From positions 1 to 64,000 of the forward strand of contig NZ_VDFU01000010.1 of the NCBI RefSeq assembly GCF_006152115.1: a stretch of 64,000 bases of DNA, written 5' to 3'. Positions 49,470 to 58,867 of the stretch are shown piece by piece. The notes under the pieces are model-generated. The model did not search any database and was not told where the DNA came from. It saw only the letters and a program-made list of their open reading frames with translations. Position 1 is the first letter of the stretch. The number at the start of each line of letters is the position of its first letter. The DNA is from Rubellimicrobium rubrum (GTDB lineage: Bacteria; Pseudomonadota; Alphaproteobacteria; Rhodobacterales; Rhodobacteraceae). A program made the position numbers and the translations under genes.

Positions 49470-50123
49470 CTAGGAAACTAGCTCTTTGGATGGGAGCGGC
49501 AGCGCCCCGAGTGCGACCACCTCACTCAGCAGGGCGTTGGCCTGAGCCGCTGCTGCTCCCTCGCCCGGCACTTCGCCGGTGAAGGTCATCTCCTTGAAGG
49601 CAACCAAGCGGTGGAGCCGTGTCTCGAGCGTCTTGAGGCCACAAACCTCAAGCTCCCGCTCCACATGGCCAGCCACGACCGTCTTCGCTTGGTAATCCGT
49701 GAGCACGACCCGCGTCAGGATCTCCTGCCGGGTCATTGCCGCGGCGCTCTGGACCAGATGGCTCGTCTTGGCCGCCTCGACCACGTCAGCCGAGGAGAGT
49801 TGACAAGGAATGAGGACCAAGTCGGCGCAGCCGATCGCGAACACGGTCGCCTGCATCGCCGCCCCAGCCGTGTCTATGACCACGAGGTCGTGGGTTTCGG
49901 CGAGCCTCTCGGCAAGCGGGATGATCTTTGTCTCGTTGAGTTCGGTTTCGATCGTGATCGGGTAGCGACCAAAGGTTCGCACCCAGTCGGCCAGGGAATG
50001 GTTGTAGTCAGCGTCGATCGCCGCCACTCGAAGGCCTCGCTTCGCAACTGTGCCCGTGATGATCTGGGCGAGCGTGGTCTTTCCTGCGCCACCCTTGCTG
50101 GTGGCGACGGTGATGATGCTCAT
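49470..50123 (-). CDS. parA: ParA-family partition ATPase
   Basis: This 217-residue Walker-type ATPase begins MSIITVATSKGGAGKTTLAQ with the deviant Walker A (KGGAGKTT) at residues 10-17, then VAAIDADYNHSLADW (switch), DLVVIDTAGAA (Walker B) and CADLVLIPCQLSSADVVEAA. It moves plasmid copies apart using ATP-dependent DNA binding. It is of the short type without an N-terminal helix-turn-helix, so the partner protein must do the repression. ATG 50123 is the family-typical start; the open frame upstream is not conserved-looking. Confidence 0.92.
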   Translation of the reverse strand: MSIITVATSKGGAGKTTLAQIITGTVAKRGLRVAAIDADYNHSLADWVRTFGRYPITIETELNETKIIPLAERLAETHDLVVIDTAGAAMQATVFAIGCADLVLIPCQLSSADVVEAAKTSHLVQSAAAMTRQEILTRVVLTDYQAKTVVAGHVERELEVCGLKTLETRLHRLVAFKEMTFTGEVPGEGAAAAQANALLSEVVALGALPLPSKELVS

Positions 50124-51015
50124 GACGCAATCCTGCTCGTGCTTCTTGTCCCAGGGAGCATGACCTGACTCCCTAGGTCCATCGAGAGGTAATCTCGTAG
50201 GAAGCCACGTTCCTAGGAACCTGTGGAGTAAGGGTGACAGCCGCAGCGCCTTGCGCTCGACGGCTTTGCCTCGATCCGCTCCAGGTTGGCCGTGATCGGT
50301 GCCGCCTGTTTGCGCCGCGCCCTCGCGGACCGAAGGAGCAGCAATCGTCACCCAGAAGGACACGGGCCCAAGCTATCTTCATGGGTTTCAGGATCACTAG
50401 GTTCATAGCTCAATATGCAAAGGACCGGAGAGCGTGTCTGGCCATCGATCCCGTTTCGGATGGTAGGGTGAGCCCCTGGCTTGAGACGGCCGTTGGCGTT
50501 GTTCTGCTCGGAGCCGGGTCTTGAGCCGATCGCGGGCCGGGGTCGCTTGGCCATGCCATGGAAGGGTGAAGCGTCTCACCGCCAGCGTTACCGGGCCACG
50601 ACAAGCCGAAACGCGTCATAGGTCTCTGCCGGAAGGTCCCGGAAGCATCTCCAGGCGGCCCCCGCAGAGGTCCCAGCAAGGCCGCTGGGGCGTCGCCCAG
50701 CTCGCGCGCGGGATGGAGATCGCAGGAGCCACAGGCGTTGCTGCCGCACCCCCTTGGGACATCGCTGCACTAGGAGCGCACGAGCGTGTGCGGCTAACGG
50801 TCCAGACTGAAGCGAGGACGCGTGCCTTGACCGGAGGTGGCAGTTCCCCAGCCGTCCCTCGCACCTCTCCAGTCACTTGACTAGCTTCCTAGGTCCAAGG
50901 CTTCCTATCTTCCCGCTCGAGCCGGGAGGGACCTTCTGAGATCTGTTATGCTTATCCGAAGGGTCCCAGCTTCCCACCTCGGCCTTTCAGGTCTCAAGTC
51001 TGGATTCCTAGTTTC
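50124..51015. other. Gap between parA and repA
   Basis: About 890 bases. Open frames on both strands lack recognisable features and natural codon bias. The ends carry the TTCCTAG motifs; the middle shows nothing I can name. Confidence 0.4.
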
Positions 51016-51894
51016 CTAGCTTCCAGGCTTTCTGTCTTCCTTTTCGAATAGGGACGCAAGCTCCACGATCTGCTCGGCCTCGCCGGAGATGCGAGCCCTT
51101 CGTCCAACCTTCGGACGCTGCAACTCGGCGTAGGCCTCCTTGAGCCCATCGAGGTCTTTCCGCCACCACGCAACACGAACCTTCTCGACCTTCTTGCCAA
51201 CCTTGAGGGGCTCAACCTGACAGCCGAACGATGCGATCGCGTTGATCTCCTCGACCGCCGGCGTGATCGCACGGAGCTTCAGATTCGAGAAGGTGGTGAG
51301 CTTTCCGGATGGAACCCCGAGGAGTTCACGAAAGGCCTCAAGGTCAAAGTCCTCGTAGAACTTGCTTGTAAGCCTGACGCGCCTGGAGAGCGCCTCATAG
51401 AGCGCCAAGCCATACTTGGTCGTGAAGGCGTGCATGACCTCGATCTCGATCTTCCCGAACACCGAGCTCTCGCGCAGGAGCGGGACCAGGCGCTTGTCGA
51501 AGGAGTAAGTGAGACAGCCATGAGCCCGTTCTGGATCTCCCATGTCGTTGCCGCCGAGCAGGGCAACACGCCGGGTTGCACCGCCTGGAAGGCGTACGGT
51601 CACGATGGTCTTCATGAGGGCGACGATGCTGTCCTCGATGCGCTCGTTGCCCTTATGCAGGCCACGAAGCTCGGAGAGACGGATCGTCCACTCCTGACCT
51701 TCCTCGCCCATACGGGGCCCGAAGGCATGAGCGATCAGCTGATTGTACAAACGTCGAGCCGACAACGTGAGACCAGTCGCCCCGTCGATGTCGATGAGCT
51801 CGGCAGGCTTGAGCATCTCACCCGCGGCCGGGATAAGCTCGAGCGTGCGAAGCGACCGCTCCGAACCCTTACCTTCGGGGGGACTTTTATCCAC
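51016..51894 (-). CDS. repA: Rep_3-type plasmid replication initiator
   Basis: This 292-residue initiator has two winged-helix regions. The first covers LSARRLYNQLIAHAFGPRMG and TIRLSELRGLHKGNERIEDS. The second covers VMHAFTTKYGLALYEALSRR and LEAFRELLGVPSGKLTTFSN, then LKLRAITPAVEEINAIASFG. This is the pattern of Rep_3 iteron-binding initiators such as RepA/RepE. It binds iterons upstream and opens the origin. The region before it contains exactly such repeats. It is a second initiator besides RepC at 42.2 kb. Confidence 0.85.
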   Translation of the reverse strand: MDKSPPEGKGSERSLRTLELIPAAGEMLKPAELIDIDGATGLTLSARRLYNQLIAHAFGPRMGEEGQEWTIRLSELRGLHKGNERIEDSIVALMKTIVTVRLPGGATRRVALLGGNDMGDPERAHGCLTYSFDKRLVPLLRESSVFGKIEIEVMHAFTTKYGLALYEALSRRVRLTSKFYEDFDLEAFRELLGVPSGKLTTFSNLKLRAITPAVEEINAIASFGCQVEPLKVGKKVEKVRVAWWRKDLDGLKEAYAELQRPKVGRRARISGEAEQIVELASLFEKEDRKPGS

Positions 51895-51939
51895 CGGGAC
51901 TGCTCCAAACCTTACCTTACAAAGCAGGCTACGTAATTG

Positions 51940-52340
51940 TAAGGATCAGGGCAAGAGCAACTCAGGTCGGCAAGATAGTCGCTCGAAGTCACCCTGAACG
52001 TAATGGGAGATCCCCCGAGACGTACGTCTCAGACCCCCGATATGTAAGCCAACATCCCCCAAGACGTAATATCTGGCCACCCAACTCCTTCTGAAAGTTA
52101 GGAAAATCAGCCACGAAGAAAGAAGAATATGAAGAAGAGAAGAAGAACGCCGCGACCTTGGGATTGTGGATAACTCACTCACGAGGATGGGGCAGGACCT
52201 GCGATGCACAGAAGCTTGCAGGAGTAGGTCAAACCAGATCCCCCCAAACGTAAGGTTTCGTAGACCAGAGCAGCGAGACCTGAGGCCAACGAGACGCGCA
52301 CTCGAGCTGACTCTTACGTCTTGGGGGACTTCTTACGGTT
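51940..52340. other. oriV: Candidate plasmid origin of replication (oriV)
   Basis: Upstream of the minus-strand repA gene there are three direct iterons: ATCCCCCGAGACGTA (52010-52024), ATCCCCCAAGACGTA (52054-52068) and ATCCCCCCAAACGTA (52238-52252). One is inverted (TACGTCTTGGGGGAC, 52315-52329). Weaker copies lie at 51992 and 52033. TGTGGATAA at 52165-52173 is a perfect DnaA box in reverse. A purine-rich, AT-containing stretch (GAAGAA repeats, 52113-52148) could be the melting region. Confidence 0.8.
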
Positions 52341-52482
52341 CGCTCTTCGCACATCGGCCAACAGAGCTGGGACCAGCCCTTGCGGATCCGTCTACCGGAC
52401 CCGCGGTCACGCAGCATCCGTCCTCGACGGGGCCACATCTCTCGTTGCGCAAGCCCCACCCCACGCGTTCATGGTGCCACCC

Positions 52483-54561
52483 TCAGGACGCCATCCGCCC
52501 GCGTCGGCCCGGGGCCGGGCGGGGTGCGCTCGGCTGGAACCGGGAGGGCGCGACAGTGGCGGCCATCTCGGGGCGCCGGAAATAGATGGCGCGTCCGCAG
52601 CGCAGCGGCCTGGTGCCACGGACGATGACGAAGGCCTCGTCCGTGCGGGTGTCCTGCAGGAGCTCGTCGGGTGTGATGAGACGGCGGCGCATCTCGGAGC
52701 GGGTGGCGCTCGTCCCGGAGCTGGCCTGCGTGGCTCTCCCCCAGCGGCCCGAGCTGCCGCGGCTGTCGCCTTCGCTCAGGACCACGACGCCGTGCTCGCC
52801 GCAGACCTCTGAGAGCTCGCGGGCGGTCTCGGGGTCCTGGAGCGCGGCGTAGAGGCGCCAGGAGGTGCCGTCGTACCAGGCGCGCGCGCCCTCGCGGCCC
52901 CATTGCTCCACGAGCTGGCCCGCCGACTGATAGAGCAGCAGCAGCGTCAGGCCGTACTTGCGCCCGGCGTCGCGCGCCGTCTCAAGCGCGGCCATGGGCC
53001 CGAGGCGGGCGACCTCGTCGAGGAGGAAGAGGATGCGGCCTGCGACTCGGCCGTCGGCCTCGTAGGCGGCGTTGAGGAGCGCGCCGATCACCACGCGCCC
53101 GAGGCCCGGGCTGGCCTGGAGCACCTTGAGCGGGATCTGCACGAAGACCGTGAGGCGGCCCCCGCAGAGCTCACGGGTCTCGAAGGTGTCGCCGGAGACG
53201 AGGTCGGCATAGGCGGCGGTGGAGAGCCAGCGCGTGGCCTGGACCGCGTTGGCGTAGACCCCGGAGAAGGTTTCGTCGACGAGACCCATCAGGGTGCCGG
53301 CGAGATCGCGGGCGAGGGGGGAGGCGGAGCCGGCATGGACCTGGGCCAGCAGGCGGCGCATCTCGGCCTCCGGCGTGACCAGCACCCGGCGCAGCTGCCT
53401 CAGCGTCTTGTCGCGGGCCCCGAGCTCCTCGTCCCACAAGAGGTCGGCCAAGAGGCAGGCGATGAGGCTCTTGCCCATGTCGCGGAAGAACTCCCCGCCG
53501 CCACCCGCGCGGGACCCGCGCGCGGGCTCGCCCGCAAGCCAGGTGGCGACGGCCTCGACGTTGGCTTCGGCCAGGGGCGAGGCCGTGTCGATCCAGTCCA
53601 GCGCGTTGAACCCGCCCGTGCTCCCTCCGGAGGGGTCGAGCGTGACCACGCGCTGGCCCAGGCGGGTCTGGCGGGCGCCGGCCACCATGGGTCCGACCTC
53701 GCGCGAGGGATCGAGGACCACGGCCGAGCCGGTCCAGGTCAGGAGCGTCGGCACGCCCACGGAGGTGGTCTTGAAGCCGCCGGAGCCAGCCAGAACCAGG
53801 GCGTGGGTGGGCCCGGAGCGGCAGGGGTCGATGAGCAACGGCGCGCGGCCGCCCTGGCCCCAGCTCGTCGGGTCGTCGGGATCGAACGGGCGCATGCTCC
53901 TGCCAGCGCTTCCCACGCCTCGCCGTCGCACGGCGCGGTCCTGGTCGACGCGGTAGGCCTCGCCCACGACAAGGCCGCCATGGACGGGGTCGGGGCCGGG
54001 GAAGAGGCGCTGGGCCTCCGTGAGGCTCAGCCAGTCGGCGTGGCCATGGTTGTCGGAGCGGGCGCGGGCGCCAGACGTGCCGCCCGCACCCCGGGGAGGG
54101 GCGACGAGGAGGCGAAGACCGACGCCGAGGGCCACGACCCCCACGACGGCGACGACGGTGTAGGCGACTGGAATGCGCTCCACGAGCTCGAGCGCGGAGA
54201 GCCGGCCGACCAGGGGTGCCAGGCCCCGTCCCACCGGCCACAAGGTCAGCGCCAGGGTCCCGGCAAGGCCCACGAGCCCGGCCAAGGCCGTGGTGAGGGG
54301 AGCGAGCCGGCGGACGCGAAGACCAAGGGCGACCATCATCAGCAGGATGGGGCCCATGAGCCCGGCCGCGGGCCAGAGCGTGGTGGCCAGGCGGGCCTCG
54401 ATCCCGCCGGAGCCCAGGGTGGGAGAGAGCAGGACCGCCTCGCGCCAAAGCACGAGGGCGCCCTCTCGGGCCGGCCAGGCCAGGGCGAGCGGCCAGAGCT
54501 GGAGCGCGAAGGCGAGCCCATCCCGTCCCAGGTCGGCGGCGCGGCGCGCGAGCCCCGGCAT
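52483..54561 (-). CDS. traG: TraG/VirD4-type coupling protein
   Basis: This 692-residue protein has N-terminal membrane segments (within residues 15-160) and a cytoplasmic ATPase. Walker A is VLAGSGGFKTTSVGVPTLL near 260 (GSGGFKTT), Walker B is RILFLLDEVARLGPM near 515, with LLLLYQSAGQLVEQWGREGA and EMRRRLITPDELLQ after it. It couples the relaxase-DNA complex to the secretion channel. ATG 54561 lies two bases beyond the stop of traD, so the pair is coupled. The long N-terminal open extension is Arg/Pro-rich and rejected. Confidence 0.92.
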   Translation of the reverse strand: MPGLARRAADLGRDGLAFALQLWPLALAWPAREGALVLWREAVLLSPTLGSGGIEARLATTLWPAAGLMGPILLMMVALGLRVRRLAPLTTALAGLVGLAGTLALTLWPVGRGLAPLVGRLSALELVERIPVAYTVVAVVGVVALGVGLRLLVAPPRGAGGTSGARARSDNHGHADWLSLTEAQRLFPGPDPVHGGLVVGEAYRVDQDRAVRRRGVGSAGRSMRPFDPDDPTSWGQGGRAPLLIDPCRSGPTHALVLAGSGGFKTTSVGVPTLLTWTGSAVVLDPSREVGPMVAGARQTRLGQRVVTLDPSGGSTGGFNALDWIDTASPLAEANVEAVATWLAGEPARGSRAGGGGEFFRDMGKSLIACLLADLLWDEELGARDKTLRQLRRVLVTPEAEMRRLLAQVHAGSASPLARDLAGTLMGLVDETFSGVYANAVQATRWLSTAAYADLVSGDTFETRELCGGRLTVFVQIPLKVLQASPGLGRVVIGALLNAAYEADGRVAGRILFLLDEVARLGPMAALETARDAGRKYGLTLLLLYQSAGQLVEQWGREGARAWYDGTSWRLYAALQDPETARELSEVCGEHGVVVLSEGDSRGSSGRWGRATQASSGTSATRSEMRRRLITPDELLQDTRTDEAFVIVRGTRPLRCGRAIYFRRPEMAATVAPSRFQPSAPRPAPGRRGRMAS

Positions 54562-54562
54562 G

Positions 54563-55123
54563 CTACTCCGCCGCGTCCACGGAGGCCCCCGAGGAGGCGG
54601 GCCGGGCCGAGGCCGCCATGGCTCCACTCTTCGCCGCATCGCTCGCGTCCGCGGGCGGCGCCATGCGCTGCAGGGTGCCGCCGAGCTCGTCCGCGGCGGC
54701 CTTGGCTTCACTGTAGACCGCCAGTCCCTCCCAGTGCTGGAGCACCTTGGACCAGCGAAAGCCCAAGCCTCGGAGCCGCGCGGTCACCAGCGCCGGCTGT
54801 GCGCCTACGAGGGTGAGGATCAGCGGCTCCTTGGCGGCGGCGCGGGCCTTGGCCTCGCGGTCGAAGGCGCGGCCCCCCTCGGCCTGCCAGCGGGCCACCT
54901 GGTCGGGGTCGCTCCTCCGGGAGGCCACCTCCAGCAGCGCCCCGTAGAGGGTGTTGGCGTCGAGCTCCCCGAGCCCGGCCTTGTCGACGAGCCCGCCGGC
55001 CTCGATGAGGCTGCGCGTGCGGGCCTTGCGGGCGTCCTCGCGGATCTTGGCCTCTTCGCGTTGCAGGCGGGCGCGCTGCTGCTCGAGGCGGGCTTGGCGC
55101 TCGGCGAGGCTGGTCAGGGCCAT
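54563..55123 (-). CDS. traD: TraD-like conjugal transfer accessory protein
   Basis: This 186-residue protein has an N-terminal coiled coil (SLAERQARLEQQRARLQREE) and the TraD/MobC-like block RTRSLIEAGGLVDKAGLGEL, then LYGALLEVASRRSD. A C-terminal domain (RLRGLGFRWSKVLQHWEGLA) and an Ala-rich tail follow. TraD-type proteins assist the relaxosome in Ti-like plasmids. ATG 55123 is the domain-proximal start. It precedes traG and is divergent from traA across a 453-base gap that should hold oriT. Confidence 0.75.
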   Translation of the reverse strand: MALTSLAERQARLEQQRARLQREEAKIREDARKARTRSLIEAGGLVDKAGLGELDANTLYGALLEVASRRSDPDQVARWQAEGGRAFDREAKARAAAKEPLILTLVGAQPALVTARLRGLGFRWSKVLQHWEGLAVYSEAKAAADELGGTLQRMAPPADASDAAKSGAMAASARPASSGASVDAAE

Positions 55124-55576
55124 GGGGTGGTCTCCTCTCTTTGTCTCCGTCGCGCGGTCCTCGCGGGCGAGCCCGAGACCCACCCGTGGCGCCGCTTAAG
55201 AATGGCAGACGCCCAGGGATGGCGCAACCTGGAGGAGACTCCCGGTCCCTCGCGGTCCCCAACCTGTCTGCGCCCTGGCCGGAGCGTCGCGAACCCGGGA
55301 GGACGGTTGCGGAGGTCGAGGCCGCTGCAGAGCCGCGTTCTCCCTCCTCGTGTCATAACTTCCTGCCGCTTCCGCCGTTGCAGTCCGGAGCAGCCAGCAC
55401 TGGTCAGTGCCATCTCGACAGCGGAGGACCCACCGGCCGTGCCGGGTTCGGTGATCTCGCGAGGGGCACCCGAGTGAGCGGAGCAGACGCAATATGCATT
55501 CTCGCGAATGCGGTTTGCGGCCTCAACTTGCAGTTGCGGCTTGCGCGTGTTGGGGCGGACCCGCCAAGATGCCCGC
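55124..55576. other. oriT: Probable oriT region between divergent traD and traA
   Basis: The gap separates divergently transcribed transfer genes, the position of oriT in Ti-type plasmids. TCTGCGCCCTGG at 55267-55278 matches the nic core of the RSF1010/Ti group (TGCGCCCT; in reverse complement CCAGGGCGCA). A related sequence, CCAGGGATGGCGCAACCTGG, lies at 55213-55232. The cut site itself is inferred. Confidence 0.6.
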
Positions 55577-58500
55577 ATGGCCATCGCCTTCGCCCGCGCC
55601 CGCTACCTGTCCCGCTCCTCGGGCGGGTGCGCCGTGCGGTCCGCCTGTTACAACGCGCGGGAGGCGATCACCGACCTGCGCACGGGCGAGCGCTACTCCT
55701 TCGCGCATCGCGAGGCGCCCGAGCACCACACGGTGCTGCTGCCCGAGGGTGCGGAGGACCGCCTGGCCGCAAGTCAGGTGCTCTGGAACCTGGCCGAGGC
55801 GGCGGAGCGGCGCAGCGACGCCCAGGTGGCCCGCGAGATCGTGCTGGCGCTGCCGGCGGATAGGGGGCTCACCCACGACGACCGGGTGGCACTCGCGGAG
55901 AGCTTCGCGCGGGAGCACTTCGTGGCCCGGGGACTGGCGGTGCAGCTCGACGTGCACGCCCCGCACGCCGGAGGGGGCCGCGGCGACGAGGGCGGGGCTG
56001 TCGACTCTGACGGGACGGGAGACGCCGAGAGCGAGCGGGCGAACCACCACGCGCATCTCCTGATCACCACGCGGCGGGTGGAGGGGGACCGGCTCTCCGC
56101 CCGCAAGGCGCGCGACCTCGACCCGGTGGTGCGCACCCTCGGCGGGCGCGCGGCGGTGACCGACGGCGCGCGCTGGGGGGAGCTCTGGCGGGCGCACCAG
56201 GACGCCTTCTTCGCCGCGCACGGGCTGGAGCTCCGGGTGGACGCGACAGCCGTGGTGCCGGGTCGGCACGTGGGGCCGGTGCGTATGCGCGTGCCGGGCT
56301 CGGAGGCGGTGGCGCGGGCCGAAGAGGTGGCCCGGGCGAACGCGGCAGCAGTGCGGGACCCTGAGACGGTGCTGCAGGCGCTGACGCGAGGCAACGCGAG
56401 CTTCACGGAACGCGAGCTCGACCGCTTCCTCGCCAAGCATATCCACGACGAGGGCGAGCACCTCACTGTCAAAGCGCGGGTGCTGGGGCACGCTGACGTG
56501 CTGGCGCTGCACGACCCGGAGACCGGGGCGTCCGTCGGGCGGTACACGACGCAAGCGGTCCGCGCGCAGGAGCGGGCGGCGCTGGCGGACGCGGCTGCGG
56601 TGGCCGCGGGCCGGCATGGTGGGTTAAGCAAGGCGGCGCAAGGGACCGGTCTCGAGGGCCGGACGCTGCGGGCAGACCAGCGGGCGGCGTTCGACCACGC
56701 GGTGGGGCCGGGGGGTCTCATTCTTCTCGAGGGCCGGGCGGGGACCGGCAAGAGCTACACGCTGGGAGCGGTGCGCGCCGCACATGAGGCCGCGGGCTAC
56801 GAGGTCATCGGGCTCGCGCCCACGAACGCCGTGGCGCAGGACCTCGCGGCGGACGGGTTCGGTCCAAGGGCAGGCTCAGGGGCGGGCCAAGGAGCGGGGC
56901 AGGGGGGCCGGCCGGGCCGGGCCGCGACGGTGCACTCCGAGCTGTTCCGGCTCAAGAACGGGCGTGTCACCTGGGGTGCGCGGACGCTCGTGGTGGTCGA
57001 CGAGGCGGCGATGTGCGATGCGCGCGTCACCGGCGAGCTCCTGGCGGAAGCGCGGCGCAGCGGGGCGAAGGTGCTCCTGGCCGGCGACGACCGGCAGCTG
57101 GCCTCCATCGAGCGGGGCGGGCTCTTCCCCGAGCTCAAGGCCGCGCACGGCTCGGCCGAGATCCGCCAAGTGACGCGGCAGAAAGTCGACTGGCAGCGGC
57201 AGGCGGCGCAGGACCTCGCGGAGGGGCGCACGCTGGCGGCCGTCGCGGCCTTCGCGCGAGAGGGCGCCCTGCACTGGTCGGAAGACCAGGGGGCGGCGCG
57301 GGCGGCGCTGGTGGCGCGCTGGACGGCGGACACGGTGTCCGACCCGCACGCCACGCGCTTCGTGTTCGCCTACACCAACAAGGAGGTCGACGCGCTCAAC
57401 GCCGAGCTCAGGGCCGTCCGCAAGGCCCGGGGCGAGCTCGGCGAAGACGTGCGGTTTGACACCAAGCATGGGGCGGCCTCCTTCGCCGTGGGCGACCGCG
57501 TGCAGGTGACCGAGACGCTGCGGAGCGCGCGGCTCTGGAACGGCAACGCCGGGGTGATCACCGGGATCGATGCGCGCACGGGGCGGATCACCGCGCGGCT
57601 CGACGGGCCGGGCGGGCGCGAGGTGAGCTGGCGGGCGGGGGAGTTCACTGGCTTCCGGCACGGCTACGCCGGCACCATCTACAAGGGCCAGGGCAAGACC
57701 ATCGATCACACGTACCTGCTGCACTCGGCGCACTGGCGGCAGGCGTCGTCCTACGTGGCGTTGACGCGCCAGCGGGAGAGTGCGGCGATCTTCGCAGCCC
57801 GGGAGACGGCCATGGGCCTCGCGCAGTTGGCGCGTCAGATGAGCCGGCCGGAGGTGCGGGCCGCCTCGGTCGCCTGGGCCACGCGCGACGAGCTGCCCCC
57901 GGCGCTGCGGCCGGAGGTAGGGCAGGGGATGGGGCCGGCCGGGCGGGCCGCGCAGGGGACCCCCGCCGAGACGGCCGGGCGGGACGAGCGCGCGGTCGCG
58001 GAACGGCGTGGCGGGGATCTCTCCCCCCAAGCGGGCGAGGTTCCCAAGTCGCGGCCGCAGGACGAGCCGTCCCCCGCGCCGCGCTGGCTGATCCCGCCGC
58101 GGGCCGGCACAGAGCCCGCCCAGCCCGCAGAGCGAGCCGCGACCATGGCGGCGGTGGCCGCGGACCCGGTGGTGCGGCGGGAGCGGGAGGCGCTGGGGCA
58201 GTACCTCGTGGGCGCCTACCGCAACCCCAAGGCGGCCGAGGCGCGGCTTGGCGAGTTGGTGGCCACTCACGGGGCGACCTCGGCCGCGCGGCGGATTGAG
58301 GCGGACCCGGAGCAGCTCGGGGCGCTTGCGGGTCGTGCGGGACTCCTGGCCGGGCGGGCGGCGCGTCTGGTGCGGGCGCAGGCGGAGCGCGTGGCGCAAG
58401 CCGTGGGGCCAGCCGTGCGGCGGATCGGGGAGGCGGAGGCCGCAGCGGCACAGGGCGCCTTGGCCGCGATGGAGGCCCGGCGGACGGCGGAGGCCATTGG

Positions 58501-58867
58501 CGTGCCGGTGATGTCGGCGCGAGCGGAGGAGACCCTGCGGGTGCTCGGCGCAGCGGAGGCGCCGGCGGAGCGCGCGAAGGCCTGGGCGGCGCTGCAGGCC
58601 GATGATCGGGTTGCCGCCGAGGTGGCGAGCTTCGTGCGATCCGTGAAGGACCGCTTTGGGGCGGAGGCGGTGCGGCGGATGGACCGGCTCGGCCCTGGGG
58701 CGGCGGAGGCTCTCGGCGGGAACGATCCGGAGGTCTCGCGCGCGGTGCTGGCCGAGATAGGATCAGTGGTGCAACTGGTGCGGCACGGCGAGCGGGCGGC
58801 TGCCGTGGAAGGGCAACGGCTGACCCAGGCCGAGCGCCTGCGGCAGGGGACGAGAATGAGGCCGTGA
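55577..58867 (+). CDS. traA: TraA-type relaxase-helicase (MobA/MobL family)
   Basis: This 1096-residue protein has an N-terminal MobA/MobL relaxase domain (about 1-230). FARARYLSRSSGG and SACYNAREAITDLRTGERYS are near the start, and the metal-binding His motif is ANHHAHLLITTRR near 160. A RecD-like helicase follows with Walker A EGRAGTGKSYTLG near 390, VVVDEAAMCDARVT (Walker B), LLAGDDRQLASIERGG and HGYAGTIYKGQGKTIDHTYL. The Ala/Arg-rich C-terminal third is probably a protein-interaction tail. It nicks oriT and unwinds the transferred strand. ATG 55577 is the family start. The stop overlaps the next gene. Confidence 0.93.
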   Translation: MAIAFARARYLSRSSGGCAVRSACYNAREAITDLRTGERYSFAHREAPEHHTVLLPEGAEDRLAASQVLWNLAEAAERRSDAQVAREIVLALPADRGLTHDDRVALAESFAREHFVARGLAVQLDVHAPHAGGGRGDEGGAVDSDGTGDAESERANHHAHLLITTRRVEGDRLSARKARDLDPVVRTLGGRAAVTDGARWGELWRAHQDAFFAAHGLELRVDATAVVPGRHVGPVRMRVPGSEAVARAEEVARANAAAVRDPETVLQALTRGNASFTERELDRFLAKHIHDEGEHLTVKARVLGHADVLALHDPETGASVGRYTTQAVRAQERAALADAAAVAAGRHGGLSKAAQGTGLEGRTLRADQRAAFDHAVGPGGLILLEGRAGTGKSYTLGAVRAAHEAAGYEVIGLAPTNAVAQDLAADGFGPRAGSGAGQGAGQGGRPGRAATVHSELFRLKNGRVTWGARTLVVVDEAAMCDARVTGELLAEARRSGAKVLLAGDDRQLASIERGGLFPELKAAHGSAEIRQVTRQKVDWQRQAAQDLAEGRTLAAVAAFAREGALHWSEDQGAARAALVARWTADTVSDPHATRFVFAYTNKEVDALNAELRAVRKARGELGEDVRFDTKHGAASFAVGDRVQVTETLRSARLWNGNAGVITGIDARTGRITARLDGPGGREVSWRAGEFTGFRHGYAGTIYKGQGKTIDHTYLLHSAHWRQASSYVALTRQRESAAIFAARETAMGLAQLARQMSRPEVRAASVAWATRDELPPALRPEVGQGMGPAGRAAQGTPAETAGRDERAVAERRGGDLSPQAGEVPKSRPQDEPSPAPRWLIPPRAGTEPAQPAERAATMAAVAADPVVRREREALGQYLVGAYRNPKAAEARLGELVATHGATSAARRIEADPEQLGALAGRAGLLAGRAARLVRAQAERVAQAVGPAVRRIGEAEAAAAQGALAAMEARRTAEAIGVPVMSARAEETLRVLGAAEAPAERAKAWAALQADDRVAAEVASFVRSVKDRFGAEAVRRMDRLGPGAAEALGGNDPEVSRAVLAEIGSVVQLVRHGERAAAVEGQRLTQAERLRQGTRMRP

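Larger units (their letters stand above)
49435..51019. repeat. Dispersed TTCCTAG motifs around parA and repA
   Basis: TTCCTAG or its complement occurs at 49435-49441, 49470-49476, 50210-50219 (palindrome TTCCTAGGAA), 50886-50892, 51005-51011 and 51013-51019. Near matches lie at 49462, 50171 and 50902. They cluster in the parA-RHH gap, just upstream of parA, and at the 3' end of repA. This suggests operator or centromere sites for the partition proteins. Confidence 0.55.

Noticed and set aside
50410-50880. Overlapping open frames in the parA-repA gap
   Set aside because: The frames on both strands are Arg/Pro/Ser-rich, have no ribosome sites or recognisable motifs, and show no consistent third-position GC bias.
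52903-54816. 637-residue open frame antisense to traG
   Set aside because: It is low-complexity Gly/Glu/Ala/Arg-rich sequence without motifs. The opposite strand encodes a coupling protein with Walker A and B.
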